Part shown: in pieces, positions 6,379 through 15,782 of the stretch | How the letters are laid out: each line of letters opens with the position of its first letter | How positions within the stretch are numbered: the stretch's first letter is position 1 | IMG/VR virus record: IMGVR_UViG_3300029309_000249 | Location: 1-28,796 of that record | Origin: a virus | DNA length: 28,796 nucleotides | Direction: 5' to 3' (one strand) | Made by a program: the position numbers and the translations under genes | Notes under the pieces: model-generated | Databases searched by the model: none | What the model saw: the letters and a program-made list of their open reading frames with translations, nothing else | What the model was told of the DNA's origin: nothing

Positions 6379-9300
6379 CTGGTCTTCTAAATAGACGTTC
6401 TGCAAATTCTATTCTGTCTTGTTGCTCTTGCCTAAGGGGATCAGATACACGTACTGGTGTAACTTGTGGCAAGCTTATATTTACTTGTGGTGGACTAATT
6501 TGTTGATTTATACCAATAATGTCATCTACATCAATTGGTGGTACATTTTCACTAATAAGATCAGAAGCTTGTTCCTCTACCTTAATTAATTCTCCGTTTA
6601 TGTATCTATAACCAAATTGTGCTGCAGCAGTTCTTAAAATTTCTAATGATTTAATTATAGAACCTTTATCAGTTCTTGATGCAAATTTTATAAATCCAGG
6701 ACTACCTAACATAGTTTTTGCAATTTGAAGTCCAGCTATCGTAGGTATTGCAGCCAATGGAGCAAAGACTATACCAGCTGCTATACCAGCGGCTACCAAA
6801 GCACCAGGAAAATTACCTCTGCCTATTTCTCCTTTTGTAAGAACATCAATTGTATTTGCAAAATTTTTAATATCTCTAGTAAATTCTTTGCCAAACATAG
6901 CCTCCAAAGTTTCATCACTATATTTATCTAAAGCGGTATTTAAATTTTTTACTTTAAATATATCTGTTACTGTGCCTGTTTTAAGATTGTAATCTATTGC
7001 ATCTTCCAGTAACTGGCCTAAGCTTGCTTCTCTTACTTTGGCAAAATCTTCCTCACCCATAAGTTGTCTAAGCTTGATTATGTTTGCACTGTTTTTGGGT
7101 CTAAAAATGGTTTCTACTATCTCACTAGGAGTTCTGTTAGGTAGTTCTGCTAAATTACGATTAGCTAGTAAATCAGCTTCACGTGCGGAAGCAGCAGCCT
7201 GTTCCTCTAATGCATTTATAAATGCTGTTCCTTTGCTTGTAGTATCTAAACCATCTTGTCCTCTAAATACAGAAATAAGATCATCTATATCTGCAGCTTT
7301 AAATTTTGGTGAAAGTTTTACTAATTGATTTATGGTTTGTCTAATAATTGGACCACTTGTTGTGCCATCAGCTGATCTAAAAAGAGAGTCTATTTTACCA
7401 GGATGTCTTGACTCAAATTTCATTATATTTTTTGCAAATACTGTGTAGTCTATTGCGTCTGTAACAGGATCAATACTTTCATCAAAAGCATTTGCAAACA
7501 ACCTTTGTGCAGTTTGTGTTTTAACTCTATTTAAATTAGTTGCTAACACTTCTTGGTCACTTTTAATTAAATGTTGATCATAATCATCTACTGCTTTGAA
7601 AAAATCGTCTAATTGTCTTAATGAACCATTAAATATTAATTTGTCATAAACCTCATCTGGATCAAAAGCACCCGTTCCTCTTGCAGCATTTGTAATTTTT
7701 TTCACTACAGCATTACCAAAAGGTTCATTAAGTGTTGCGTTTAACTTATCTGCTTCTCGTAATAAATTTATACTTTCATTAATTTTGCTAATTTCATCAA
7801 AGTCCATAGTTTCAAAAATATTTTTACCTCTTGCATTTTCAAGCTGTATGATTTCTTTACCCTTTAAGCCAAGTATTGTAAAAATACTATCTGCGTTGTC
7901 AGGATTGTTTTTTAAAAAATCTTCGCCTTTTAATGCATGCAAGTCTGCATCATCTAAAAGTCTTGTCAGAGTATAAAATAATTCCCTTTCTTTTGAGTCG
8001 CTTGATTGTGCTATAAATAAATTTAATTTTCGTTTTGTTTCTAAAACTCTAGTTAATTTACCAAATTTTTGCACACCCTCACCAAAAGCTTCAAAAGATG
8101 GCAGGCTTTGATTAAGCTTTTTGAAATCTTCTTTAGCCTCTAAAACATTTTTTAGGTTTATATCACCAACTGGAGGCTCTAATGTTTTAAGAGATTTTTC
8201 AGAAATATTAAATCTTTGTTCAAAATATTTTATAGCGTCTAGTCCTTTTTTTTGATATTCTTTTATCACGTTATCAATTGCTTTTGCAGTAGCATTTACA
8301 GGAACATTTCCATCATATTTAGCAACACTAAAAAAGGCATCATCAACTTTGTTATACATTTTTCCAACTTCTCTGTTAACTTCTCCTTTTGCATTACCCA
8401 ATAATTCCAAAACTTGTTCGCCATACTCTCTCATTCCAGGTGCATTTATATATGGAGCAACACCTATGTAACTATCAGCCAAATCTTGTATAGCTTCTTT
8501 TGTAACACGTGTGGCTTCTATAGTGTCTGACTCAAGTGCTTTTTTTGTTTGTGTGATTGTGTCTGAAACTGCATCTGCAGTTATATCATCAACATAAGCA
8601 TTTAAAGTAGATTCTCTACCTCGTAATGCTGTAGTCATATTATCAAATAGACCCCTGAGGTATGGAATATTACTTTTATCTCTAGCACTCTTTAATACTG
8701 CTTCTGCTATTTGTTGTGTTTTTCCTGCAAGATTTACCTCAAGTCCCTGTAAAGATATTCTATATTTATCATCTAAAACCTTAACTTTACCGTCTGCAAC
8801 TGCTTTAGTTATTTGTGCATCAGTAGCTTCTTTACCTAAATCTTCATCAAGTTTTTTAATATCTAGTATATCTCTACCTTTGGCTGCTTGAAATGCTAAT
8901 CTTTTTGCTGAGGTTGGTGCTTTCGCACCAAAATACATTCTATAAAGGCCGCCTGCAGCTGCACCTAAACCCTCACCCGCTGCACCTAATGTAAATTCAT
9001 AACCTGCTAGAGATGCTAAATCACCAGCATCTTGTAATTGAAAGCCTTGGATATAATCAGCTGCTTCTTCAGTTAATTTACCTGTAGCACCACCTACACC
9101 CGATCCTAACATTCTTTGTGCGGTAAGATTACCACCAGATAAAGCACGCACTCCTTTAAATATTTTGCTTTGCGGTAAAATACCGTAAACACTACCAATT
9201 ACAGGTCCTGCAATACCCATAAAATCTGCGAGATCCCCTCTTTCAAAAGGACTTGTACTATCTATTATGGTATTGACCTCTACATTTGTGCCGTCATCAA

Positions 9301-9628
9301 GTTTTCTTTTTTGAACAGGTTGACCCCTATCTCGCAAACCTTTAGGTGTCAAAGCTAATTGACCATCTGTAGTTTTTATAAAACCTGAGGCACCCACAAA
9401 GTTTCTTAATATTGATTCTTTTTCATCTAAAGTTTCTGCCCTTGATAACAGTCTTCTTAGCTGTAAATCATCAACTCCAGTATCATAATCGAAAAATAAA
9501 TCGTCATAAACAGGGCTTAAAGCACCTTTAACAATTTGTGCTCTGACTATTTTTCTAGCTGCGTCTGGCGTAGGAGCTTCAATATCTTGATAAACACCTG
9601 GAGATATTTCTACTTCATAAAGAGGCAT
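6371..9628 (-). CDS. Large internal virion protein, distal gene of the late operon
   Basis: A 1085-residue protein, the last gene of the late operon. The N-terminus (MPLYEVEISPGVYQDIEAPT, then PDAARK) is a small domain seen at the start of many large phage virion proteins. Gly/Ala-rich hydrophobic stretches occur at about 135-150 and 208-233, a long helical, charged middle follows, and a hydrophobic segment at about 943-975 (ALVAAGIAAGIVFAPLAAI...) precedes a Pro-rich tail. No enzymatic motif is recognised. Size, position beside three other large virion candidates and the mixed helical/hydrophobic make-up suggest an internal or ejected protein that crosses the host envelope with the DNA, as in podoviruses; this is inference. 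Its ATG shares one base with the upstream stop (TAATG). Confidence 0.6.
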   Translation of the reverse strand: MPLYEVEISPGVYQDIEAPTPDAARKIVRAQIVKGALSPVYDDLFFDYDTGVDDLQLRRLLSRAETLDEKESILRNFVGASGFIKTTDGQLALTPKGLRDRGQPVQKRKLDDGTNVEVNTIIDSTSPFERGDLADFMGIAGPVIGSVYGILPQSKIFKGVRALSGGNLTAQRMLGSGVGGATGKLTEEAADYIQGFQLQDAGDLASLAGYEFTLGAAGEGLGAAAGGLYRMYFGAKAPTSAKRLAFQAAKGRDILDIKKLDEDLGKEATDAQITKAVADGKVKVLDDKYRISLQGLEVNLAGKTQQIAEAVLKSARDKSNIPYLRGLFDNMTTALRGRESTLNAYVDDITADAVSDTITQTKKALESDTIEATRVTKEAIQDLADSYIGVAPYINAPGMREYGEQVLELLGNAKGEVNREVGKMYNKVDDAFFSVAKYDGNVPVNATAKAIDNVIKEYQKKGLDAIKYFEQRFNISEKSLKTLEPPVGDINLKNVLEAKEDFKKLNQSLPSFEAFGEGVQKFGKLTRVLETKRKLNLFIAQSSDSKERELFYTLTRLLDDADLHALKGEDFLKNNPDNADSIFTILGLKGKEIIQLENARGKNIFETMDFDEISKINESINLLREADKLNATLNEPFGNAVVKKITNAARGTGAFDPDEVYDKLIFNGSLRQLDDFFKAVDDYDQHLIKSDQEVLATNLNRVKTQTAQRLFANAFDESIDPVTDAIDYTVFAKNIMKFESRHPGKIDSLFRSADGTTSGPIIRQTINQLVKLSPKFKAADIDDLISVFRGQDGLDTTSKGTAFINALEEQAAASAREADLLANRNLAELPNRTPSEIVETIFRPKNSANIIKLRQLMGEEDFAKVREASLGQLLEDAIDYNLKTGTVTDIFKVKNLNTALDKYSDETLEAMFGKEFTRDIKNFANTIDVLTKGEIGRGNFPGALVAAGIAAGIVFAPLAAIPTIAGLQIAKTMLGSPGFIKFASRTDKGSIIKSLEILRTAAAQFGYRYINGELIKVEEQASDLISENVPPIDVDDIIGINQQISPPQVNISLPQVTPVRVSDPLRQEQQDRIEFAERLFRRPVI

Positions 9629-11067
9629 TAATTTACTCCAGCTTGTTTTAAGGCTTCATCTTTTGGATTTAATGATATTCTAGTTTTTGTTGACGATTGC
9701 TGATTTTGACTGGGGTTGCTTGAAAAATCTGTAATTATAGTTGGAGGAATATCTCCCGCTTGCCTTATTTGTAAATCTAGCTCGGTAATTTTATTTAATC
9801 TAGCTCTCTGCTCACTTGCAATATCCACTAATCTTCTTCTAAGAATTTGCTCTATTTCATCATCAGATTTAAACACACCTTTAGGACCTTTGATTGCTGC
9901 TAAAAGTTGTTGTGCCATCAAAATATCTTGATCAGATAATCTGCCAGTTTGACCTAAGAAATCTCCTGGTGATGATCTTGCAATTTCTTCTAATATGTTT
10001 GCCGCAGCAATAACAGGAGTTTCTTTACCAGATACGTTTATAGCTGCTCCAAATCTAAATTTTATTTGATCTACTAATGCAGGTAAGCCTGTGACGTTTG
10101 CTTGATCAACTATATCTAACACATCAAATAATAATTTTTCAGTATTTGCACCTTTTTCAAAAGTACCAGCGGTATCTTGATATAAAAGACGTATTTCAGA
10201 TAATTTATTAGCGGTAATGCCTTCTTTTTGCAAACCTTTTGCAATTTCAAGTTGTAAAGCTAGTTCCTTAGCAGCTCTTTCTTCTGCAGCTTTTGCTGCT
10301 CCTTGTGCTAACCCTGGTCCAAATTGACCAGTTTCTACAAGAGATTGACCAACATTACGTAAAAAATCGTTAAATTGTGGGGTTGCAAAAAGAGAAGTAA
10401 CTGGCGATAGTTTTTTTGTAGTTTCTTGTTGTTGATCAGCCTGTGCACCTGCATCAGTAACTTGATCTTCTGCAGTTTCTTGCAAAGCCTCCTCTATTTG
10501 TTCGTTTGCTGCTTTTATTTCCTCTACTTTTAAATCATTAATATCATCTTGTAAAAGTGCAGCTTGATCAGCTAATTGCGTTGACTCATTAGCCTCATCC
10601 ATAGTTTTAACACCTATCCCAGAGTAAGTTAATGATTGAGGTATTTTGAGACCAAATGGCACTTTAGGTGTAACTAATTGAGTGTAAGGTGCCCCACCAC
10701 CTAAAGGAGTGACTGTTGGGCCTGGAGTCGCCCCCTTTCTATAAATGGGATTCAACAAATTTTTAAGTTTTTGTAATCTTTCGATATTGTCTTTTGCTTT
10801 CTTACCTTTTCTTGCTGTTTTAATACCTTTAATGCCTAATCCGAGTGGAGCTGCTACACCCGATATAGTTAATCCAGCTGATAAATAATCTAGAGGATCG
10901 GTTGGATCAAATAACGCTTCAGCTGATTCTTTTGCTTGTGCTGTTGTAATTTCATCTTCTAGTTGTGTAGATGTTTTGCCTCTAGGATCTATACCAAAAG
11001 CTAAAAATTCAGCAATAACTTCCTCATCAGTTATGTACGGTTGATTATCTAATAATTGTTCTGCCAT
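9628..11067 (-). CDS. Virion structural/internal protein (hypothetical)
   Basis: A 479-residue protein. The N-terminal part ends in an apolar stretch (LDYLSAGLTISGVAAPLGLG, about 58-77) and a basic patch (KTARKGKKAK). The middle is a Glu/Gln/Ala-rich likely coiled coil (about 165-215). The C-terminal half has SLVETGQFGPGLAQGAAKAAEERAA and repeated helical segments, a form common in podovirus internal proteins. No catalytic motif is seen. It lies between the 974- and 1085-residue proteins with gaps of 1 base and an overlap of 1 base, so co-expression in a fixed ratio is likely. Family unknown to me. Confidence 0.55.
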   Translation of the reverse strand: MAEQLLDNQPYITDEEVIAEFLAFGIDPRGKTSTQLEDEITTAQAKESAEALFDPTDPLDYLSAGLTISGVAAPLGLGIKGIKTARKGKKAKDNIERLQKLKNLLNPIYRKGATPGPTVTPLGGGAPYTQLVTPKVPFGLKIPQSLTYSGIGVKTMDEANESTQLADQAALLQDDINDLKVEEIKAANEQIEEALQETAEDQVTDAGAQADQQQETTKKLSPVTSLFATPQFNDFLRNVGQSLVETGQFGPGLAQGAAKAAEERAAKELALQLEIAKGLQKEGITANKLSEIRLLYQDTAGTFEKGANTEKLLFDVLDIVDQANVTGLPALVDQIKFRFGAAINVSGKETPVIAAANILEEIARSSPGDFLGQTGRLSDQDILMAQQLLAAIKGPKGVFKSDDEIEQILRRRLVDIASEQRARLNKITELDLQIRQAGDIPPTIITDFSSNPSQNQQSSTKTRISLNPKDEALKQAGVN

Positions 11068-11068
11068 T

Positions 11069-13993
11069 TTAACCTGTTTGTGTTCCTGGTGGTTTTAATG
11101 ATGTGTAAGCTCCAAAAGCTGCTCCTAATCCTAAAGCAGTTGGATCAGATGGCAATCTATACTGTGATTCTATACGTGTACGTCCTTGCTGGAACTGTGG
11201 TAAAAATTGTCCAATTTGTCCTAATGTTTGTAAAGGTCTTAACTGTTGTGCTGTTTGTTGTTCAAATAATCTACCTAAACCTGTCTCAGCAATACCCCTA
11301 CCAATACCGCCAAATCTAGCTAACTCACCTCTTTCACCTCTTCTTAAGGAATCTAAAGAAGAACCAATACCACCAATTTGTTGTCCAAATCCTGCTAAAG
11401 ACTGGCCTAATTGCTGTGCACCAGCTCCTCTTTGCTGACCTATACCTAATAAGCCACTTGCTAAATTTTGTCTTGCACCTGCACCAGCAGATCCAAATCC
11501 TAATAAACTTTGTGCTAATTGACGTTGTGCACCAAATTGATCGCCTGTAAACCCTCTTAAAGTGCTGCCAAGTTGTTGTTGTGCACCTAACTGTTGTTGT
11601 CCTGTTCTACCTAATAAATCTACGACTCCTTTCTCTGCAGCTAATCTTTGTTGTGCTCCTGAAGTCAATCTATCAAGCAAACCAGTCTCTGCACCAAATC
11701 TTGTGCCTGCTAACCCAGATAAACCTCTAGAAGCAGCTCTCTCAGCTTCTCTTTGTCTTGCAAACTCACTTAGTCCTATTCTTTGTGCTTCACCAAATCC
11801 TTGTTGTCTTATTCTACCTAATGACTCTGCTAAACCTTTTCCTAGAGCTTCTCTTCTCTCTGCAGCACTTAGTCTTGCTCTACTACCTCCAAATGCCCCA
11901 GCACCTATCTCACGTGCTCTAGCAGCCATATCTTGTTTTTCTCCTGCTTCGATTACGTCATCTATAGTTTGTTGCACAACGGCATCTTCAAATGGATTAT
12001 AAAACTGTTGTGTTAAACCTTGATCATATCCACCTAGAGTTCCTCTAATTAAATCTTCAGATTCACCTAATCTTTGACCAAACATATCGGTAGCACCAAC
12101 TGCTCCAGCTTCAATACCGCCCAAAGATTCACCAAATCTACCAGCCGCACCTTCACCTCTTGCCTCCACATCAGACAATCTTCTTCCAAATGCATCTGTT
12201 GCACCTATTTGTTGTCTACCAAGCCTGCCTAATGATCTACCAAATCTATCAGTAGCACCTATGGTAATGCCACGTGCTTGATCTATACCTCCTAACTGAT
12301 CTCCTAAACCAAGCAACATTTGTTGCTCTGCTCTCTGAAAATAAGGGTCTCTTAAAGCTTCAGCACGTCTAGATTGACCAATAGCTTGATCAACTAAATC
12401 TTTGTTTTGTTGAAAAAACGGTTCAAAACCACCAAGTCCAGCTACTGCTTGTTGCCTAGCTAATAACTCAAGAGGCGTTAAACCTGCAGTTTGTTGTAAC
12501 GGAACTTGACTACCAATTAAATTAGCTCCTGCTTGCTGTAGTTGATTTATAAATCCAGGTTGATCAGCGGTACCAAAATACAAAGCTCTTACTAAAGGAT
12601 CTGATAAATCTTCTACGGTATCTTGTTGTGCAAGCACAGGATCAACTGAACCTGCCACAGTCGCAGGTGTTGTTACAGCGGGGTCTGTCCCTACATCAGT
12701 CGCCACTGCAGCTGGCGTAGTAGGAACAGGGGAAACAGGGTCAACCACTGGGTCTGGTGTTGATACGGGCTCAACTATTGGATCTGGCGTTACGCCTCCA
12801 GAGCCAACAACAATATTACCCTGTTCATCAAATATTTCTGTAGGTCTAATGCCTGGACCAAAGCCAAAGTCTTGTGGTGGTATTAATCCACCGCCCATAC
12901 CAGGACCGTAATCTATACCGCCACCTCCAGGTACAATACCACCTACAATAGGACCTCTTGGCCTACTAGCTCTATCATCAAACGCATTGACAACTCTAGG
13001 TTCATTAGTGCCTGTTGGTACCAAATTACCGTCTAAATCTCTTAAGACAAAGGGCTCGCCATCTGTTGGTCCTCTTAAAAATCTTTCAGAATCATTAGAG
13101 GGTGGTTGCTCTATAGGTCGTAGTTCAGGAGGTAGGTCTGGTAATTGTGGTGGATTGACAGGCACTACACCAAATTGCCTATCTGTAAAATAATTACTAA
13201 TTCTAGTATTAGGGTCAATACCTCCTAACTGATCACCAGGCATGACAGGTGCTGGGATTGGGTCTGGGCCTATATCTGGTAGAGGTATTTGACGACCTCT
13301 TACTGGAAAAGCAGGTGAAGAAATAGTTACTGGACCAAACTCTGTGTCACGAGTTTCTATGTTCATGTTTGTTCTAGGGTCTGGTAAAACAGGTGGTGCC
13401 AGTGGGCTACGTAATTCTTGTATTGGATTTACTCTAGTTCTTGCAAAAGGATCATCAGCAGGTGGTTGTAAAGGTGTTAAAGAATCTGGTCCATAATTAA
13501 TACCACCGCCGCCAGGAACATTATTACCTATAGGTATACCTCTAGGTTTTAGAGCTCTATCATCAATTGGTAAATCTATATTTTGCAAGCTGTCGTCAAA
13601 TACTCCTCCAATAGGCGGTAGTGGTCTAGTAATTGGTTGTACTGGTATTGGTCGTGGACCGCCTTTTATAGGTAATAATTCTGATGGTACTCCAGCACCA
13701 GGAGAGGGTAGCTTATCAATAGGTGAAGGCACTGGCTGTCCTATGTTTATTGGATTAATTGCACCAATACCACCTATACCACCAATAGAAATAGGGGGAA
13801 TGGGTCTACCTCTTGGTGGTAAAATAGGGCCAGGAGGTAAGGGTAAATCTCTTGGTATAGGATTTATTGGTAAAATTGGCATATTAGGCGGAGGACTAAT
13901 TGGTAATTCTATTGGGCCAATAGGCTCTCTGTTACGAATATTTAAAGGATTGCCGCCCCTTACTCTTGATATTGCGTTTCTTAATAATCCCAT
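11069..13993 (-). CDS. Pro/Gly-rich and 18-residue-repeat virion protein
   Basis: A 974-residue protein of two contrasting halves. Residues 1 to about 460 are Pro/Gly/Ile-rich and look extended, with a duplicated block (DDRALKPRGIPIGNNVPGGG and DDRASRPRGPIVGGIVPGGG). The C-terminal half is Gln/Gly/Arg/Ala-rich, predicted helical, with two tracts of 18-residue repeats. Between the tracts lies YNPFEDAVVQQTIDDVIEAG followed by AGAFGGSRARL, a motif (FNP..VV...; GAFGGSR) I recall from tail or internal proteins of many podoviruses. I therefore take it for a tail/internal structural protein; an ejected fibrous protein is possible. No membrane spans or enzyme motifs are seen. Confidence 0.6.
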   Translation of the reverse strand: MGLLRNAISRVRGGNPLNIRNREPIGPIELPISPPPNMPILPINPIPRDLPLPPGPILPPRGRPIPPISIGGIGGIGAINPINIGQPVPSPIDKLPSPGAGVPSELLPIKGGPRPIPVQPITRPLPPIGGVFDDSLQNIDLPIDDRALKPRGIPIGNNVPGGGGINYGPDSLTPLQPPADDPFARTRVNPIQELRSPLAPPVLPDPRTNMNIETRDTEFGPVTISSPAFPVRGRQIPLPDIGPDPIPAPVMPGDQLGGIDPNTRISNYFTDRQFGVVPVNPPQLPDLPPELRPIEQPPSNDSERFLRGPTDGEPFVLRDLDGNLVPTGTNEPRVVNAFDDRASRPRGPIVGGIVPGGGGIDYGPGMGGGLIPPQDFGFGPGIRPTEIFDEQGNIVVGSGGVTPDPIVEPVSTPDPVVDPVSPVPTTPAAVATDVGTDPAVTTPATVAGSVDPVLAQQDTVEDLSDPLVRALYFGTADQPGFINQLQQAGANLIGSQVPLQQTAGLTPLELLARQQAVAGLGGFEPFFQQNKDLVDQAIGQSRRAEALRDPYFQRAEQQMLLGLGDQLGGIDQARGITIGATDRFGRSLGRLGRQQIGATDAFGRRLSDVEARGEGAAGRFGESLGGIEAGAVGATDMFGQRLGESEDLIRGTLGGYDQGLTQQFYNPFEDAVVQQTIDDVIEAGEKQDMAARAREIGAGAFGGSRARLSAAERREALGKGLAESLGRIRQQGFGEAQRIGLSEFARQREAERAASRGLSGLAGTRFGAETGLLDRLTSGAQQRLAAEKGVVDLLGRTGQQQLGAQQQLGSTLRGFTGDQFGAQRQLAQSLLGFGSAGAGARQNLASGLLGIGQQRGAGAQQLGQSLAGFGQQIGGIGSSLDSLRRGERGELARFGGIGRGIAETGLGRLFEQQTAQQLRPLQTLGQIGQFLPQFQQGRTRIESQYRLPSDPTALGLGAAFGAYTSLKPPGTQTG
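11375..11704 (-). repeat. Second tract of about 18-residue repeats
   Basis: Six consecutive units of 18, 18, 19, 18, 19 and 18 residues, for example QFGAQRQLAQSLLGFGSA and GAGAQQLGQSLAGFGQQI. The units share a small residue pair, then Gln-Leu, then Leu and Gly-Phe. They are degenerate at DNA level, so they are old or selected at protein level. Confidence 0.7.
12044..12259 (-). repeat. Four tandem 54-base units coding 18-residue repeats
   Basis: Exactly 216 bases encode four in-register units: GATDRFGRSLGRLGRQQI, GATDAFGRRLSDVEARGE, GAAGRFGESLGGIEAGAV and GATDMFGQRLGESEDLIR. The G-A-(T/A)-(D/G)-x-F-G-x-x-L core is constant and the second half of each unit varies. Confidence 0.85.
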
Positions 13994-13995
13994 AA

Positions 13996-15399
13996 TTAAC
14001 TTACTTTTTCTTGATAATCTTCAAAAAATTTCATCAACATGTCGTTGTTTTTGAAACCTTGTTCTCTATCTGGTTTACCTGTTGGAAAAATAGTAAGGCT
14101 ATTTTTATTTTTTTCTATTTTAAAACCGCCTAATCCTTTGTTTGCTTTTGCAGTATGCACAAACTCACCATCACTTAACATAGCAGGTATATCATCACTT
14201 GTTTCTGTACCAGGGCCTACAGAGGGACCACCAGGTCTCATATCTTGTTCCATTATGTCTACTATATCAACAATATCACCCATAGCAAAACCTGGTCGAT
14301 ATCCTAAAGCACCACCATAAGACATTCCTGGTCTTATTCCAACATCAAAACCTTGGAATGTTTGCTGTGGCATTAAGTCAGGTCTAGTAGACAATCTTAC
14401 ATCTGTTAAACCACCTGCAGTTTTTTCTGCTGCTTTTTTAGTAGCTAAACCATAAAGAGCAGCTAGTGCTGCAATACCGCCAGCTCCTCCTAAATTAAGT
14501 CCTCCAAGACCTAGTCCTGAACCTGTTTGCGTGCCAGTTTGTTGTCCTTGCTCTCCACTACCTTTTAAAAAACTAAAAGGTCCTGTACCCTTGTTGGGAT
14601 CAATATTTAAAATTTTATCTGCAAAACTACCAGGTCCTGTAAGACCTGAAAATTTAGGGTCGCTTAATTTACTTAATGGTGATCCTACTAAGTTACCAGA
14701 TTTATCAATTAATCCCATATCTTTCAGCTGTCCAAAGCTGTATTTGTCACCTGTAACAGGATCAACATACATACCAGTTGGATTACCAGCAGCATCATAT
14801 TCCATTTCTGGCATACCAGTTTGTTGACCAAGACCCAATATGTTTTTAAATAAACCTTTTTTATCTTGTCCAGGTAAAATAAACTCTTTACCTTGTCCTA
14901 ATATATTTCTGAAAGTACCACCTTTACCGAAAAACTTACCTGAAGTTCCTTTTAATCCACTTAATCCCTTACCCGCTGTTCCTGTCCCTCCAAACATTTT
15001 ACCGCCAGCAAAACTTAATGCACCGCCAAGCAAAGCCTCTTTTGTCGATAATCCTGATGCCTTACCAGTTGCTGCAGTAAGAGCTGCTTTTGCTACTGGA
15101 CCTACTCCAGGTATAAAATTCACTGCTATTGGTGCTACTTTTTTTACTACCTTTTTAACTTTTTTAAATAATTTAGATAAGAAACCAAATTCTTGTAAAC
15201 CAGTTAAATTATTTATAGATCCTTGTCCAACAATATACTCAGCAGGATTTAATCCTACGGACTGCATATCTAGGTTGATCATTTGTTGTGTTTGTTCAGA
15301 TATAACAGGAGGCACCACCATTTCGCCTGGTGCTGCATGTATTATTTGTGAATCCTCTGGCTGTCCTGCGTTTGCTAATTTTTGTACGTTATCTTCCAT
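13996..15399 (-). CDS. Virion protein with amphipathic Lys-rich segment and two GE(M/F)V motifs
   Basis: A 467-residue protein. The N-terminus has SQIIHAAPGEMVVPPVIS (17-34) and GLNPAEYIVG (49-58), then LSKLFKKVKKVVKKVAP (74-90), a strongly basic amphipathic helix running into an apolar stretch (IAVNFIPGVGPVAKAALTAA). A Gly-rich middle follows, then DDIPAMLSDGEFVHTAKANK at about 402-421, a motif I recall from phage tail/structural proteins. The likely role is a virion component, possibly ejected and membrane-active; this is inference. No strong Shine-Dalgarno precedes ATG 15399, and a 41-base gap with a palindrome separates it from the gene upstream. Confidence 0.6.
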   Translation of the reverse strand: MEDNVQKLANAGQPEDSQIIHAAPGEMVVPPVISEQTQQMINLDMQSVGLNPAEYIVGQGSINNLTGLQEFGFLSKLFKKVKKVVKKVAPIAVNFIPGVGPVAKAALTAATGKASGLSTKEALLGGALSFAGGKMFGGTGTAGKGLSGLKGTSGKFFGKGGTFRNILGQGKEFILPGQDKKGLFKNILGLGQQTGMPEMEYDAAGNPTGMYVDPVTGDKYSFGQLKDMGLIDKSGNLVGSPLSKLSDPKFSGLTGPGSFADKILNIDPNKGTGPFSFLKGSGEQGQQTGTQTGSGLGLGGLNLGGAGGIAALAALYGLATKKAAEKTAGGLTDVRLSTRPDLMPQQTFQGFDVGIRPGMSYGGALGYRPGFAMGDIVDIVDIMEQDMRPGGPSVGPGTETSDDIPAMLSDGEFVHTAKANKGLGGFKIEKNKNSLTIFPTGKPDREQGFKNNDMLMKFFEDYQEKVS

Positions 15400-15421
15400 A
15401 GCTTGTTTACTAAGTTGTTTG

Positions 15422-15440
15422 TAGATACTTAAAGTATCTA
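15422..15440. repeat. Perfect 9-base inverted repeat in an intergenic gap
   Basis: TAGATACTT (15422-15430), a single A, and AAGTATCTA (15432-15440) directly follow the stop codon of the 113-residue protein gene in one of the few real gaps of the late operon. As RNA it could form a 7-bp stem with a TTTAA-type loop. No T-run follows, so it is not a standard terminator. Confidence 0.6.
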
Positions 15441-15782
15441 TTATTTACCAAAATTAGCAAGTTTGATAGACGTGGCCCCATTATTTCTAACTGTAACCTT
15501 GCCTACTGCACTTGTTGCTTGTAAACCATCATTTACAAGTCTTGTACCAATATCTACCCATTCGTTACCAGTATATACCTGTAATACCTCTAATGTTGTA
15601 TTCCAAATAATACTACCAGCATTAAAATTTATAGTATTTAGCTCATTTTCGCTTACTTGACGTGTATTGTCTAGGTCAACCGCACCTAAATTTATTTCTA
15701 AAATTCTAATTAAACGGTTAAATATGTCTGGAGTTACTTCTGTTAATGCTTGTGGCAGTTGCGTTTGTAACAACTTGCTCAT
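15441..15782 (-). CDS. Small conserved virion protein
   Basis: A 113-residue protein beginning MSKLLQTQLPQALTEVTPDI followed by FNRLIRILEINLGAVD, a start I associate with small marine-phage structural proteins near the gp10-like gene. The C-terminal half (IIWNTTLEVLQVYTGNEWVD and VGKVTVRNNGAT) is strand-rich and resembles a small adhesin or fibre-base domain. The ATG overlaps the upstream stop by four bases. A tail-associated role is inferred from position; there is no enzyme motif. Confidence 0.6.
   Translation of the reverse strand: MSKLLQTQLPQALTEVTPDIFNRLIRILEINLGAVDLDNTRQVSENELNTINFNAGSIIWNTTLEVLQVYTGNEWVDIGTRLVNDGLQATSAVGKVTVRNNGATSIKLANFGK

Noticed and set aside
11562-12002. A 146-residue plus-strand open frame, rich in Cys, Ala and Leu
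   Set aside because: It lies entirely opposite the repeat-coding part of the 974-residue gene; the low-complexity codons there suppress stops on the other strand.
14840-15424. A 194-residue plus-strand open frame
   Set aside because: It is the antisense shadow of the 467-residue virion gene; composition is Pro/Leu/Cys-rich as expected from the reverse of a Gly/Lys-rich gene, with no ribosome site or motif.
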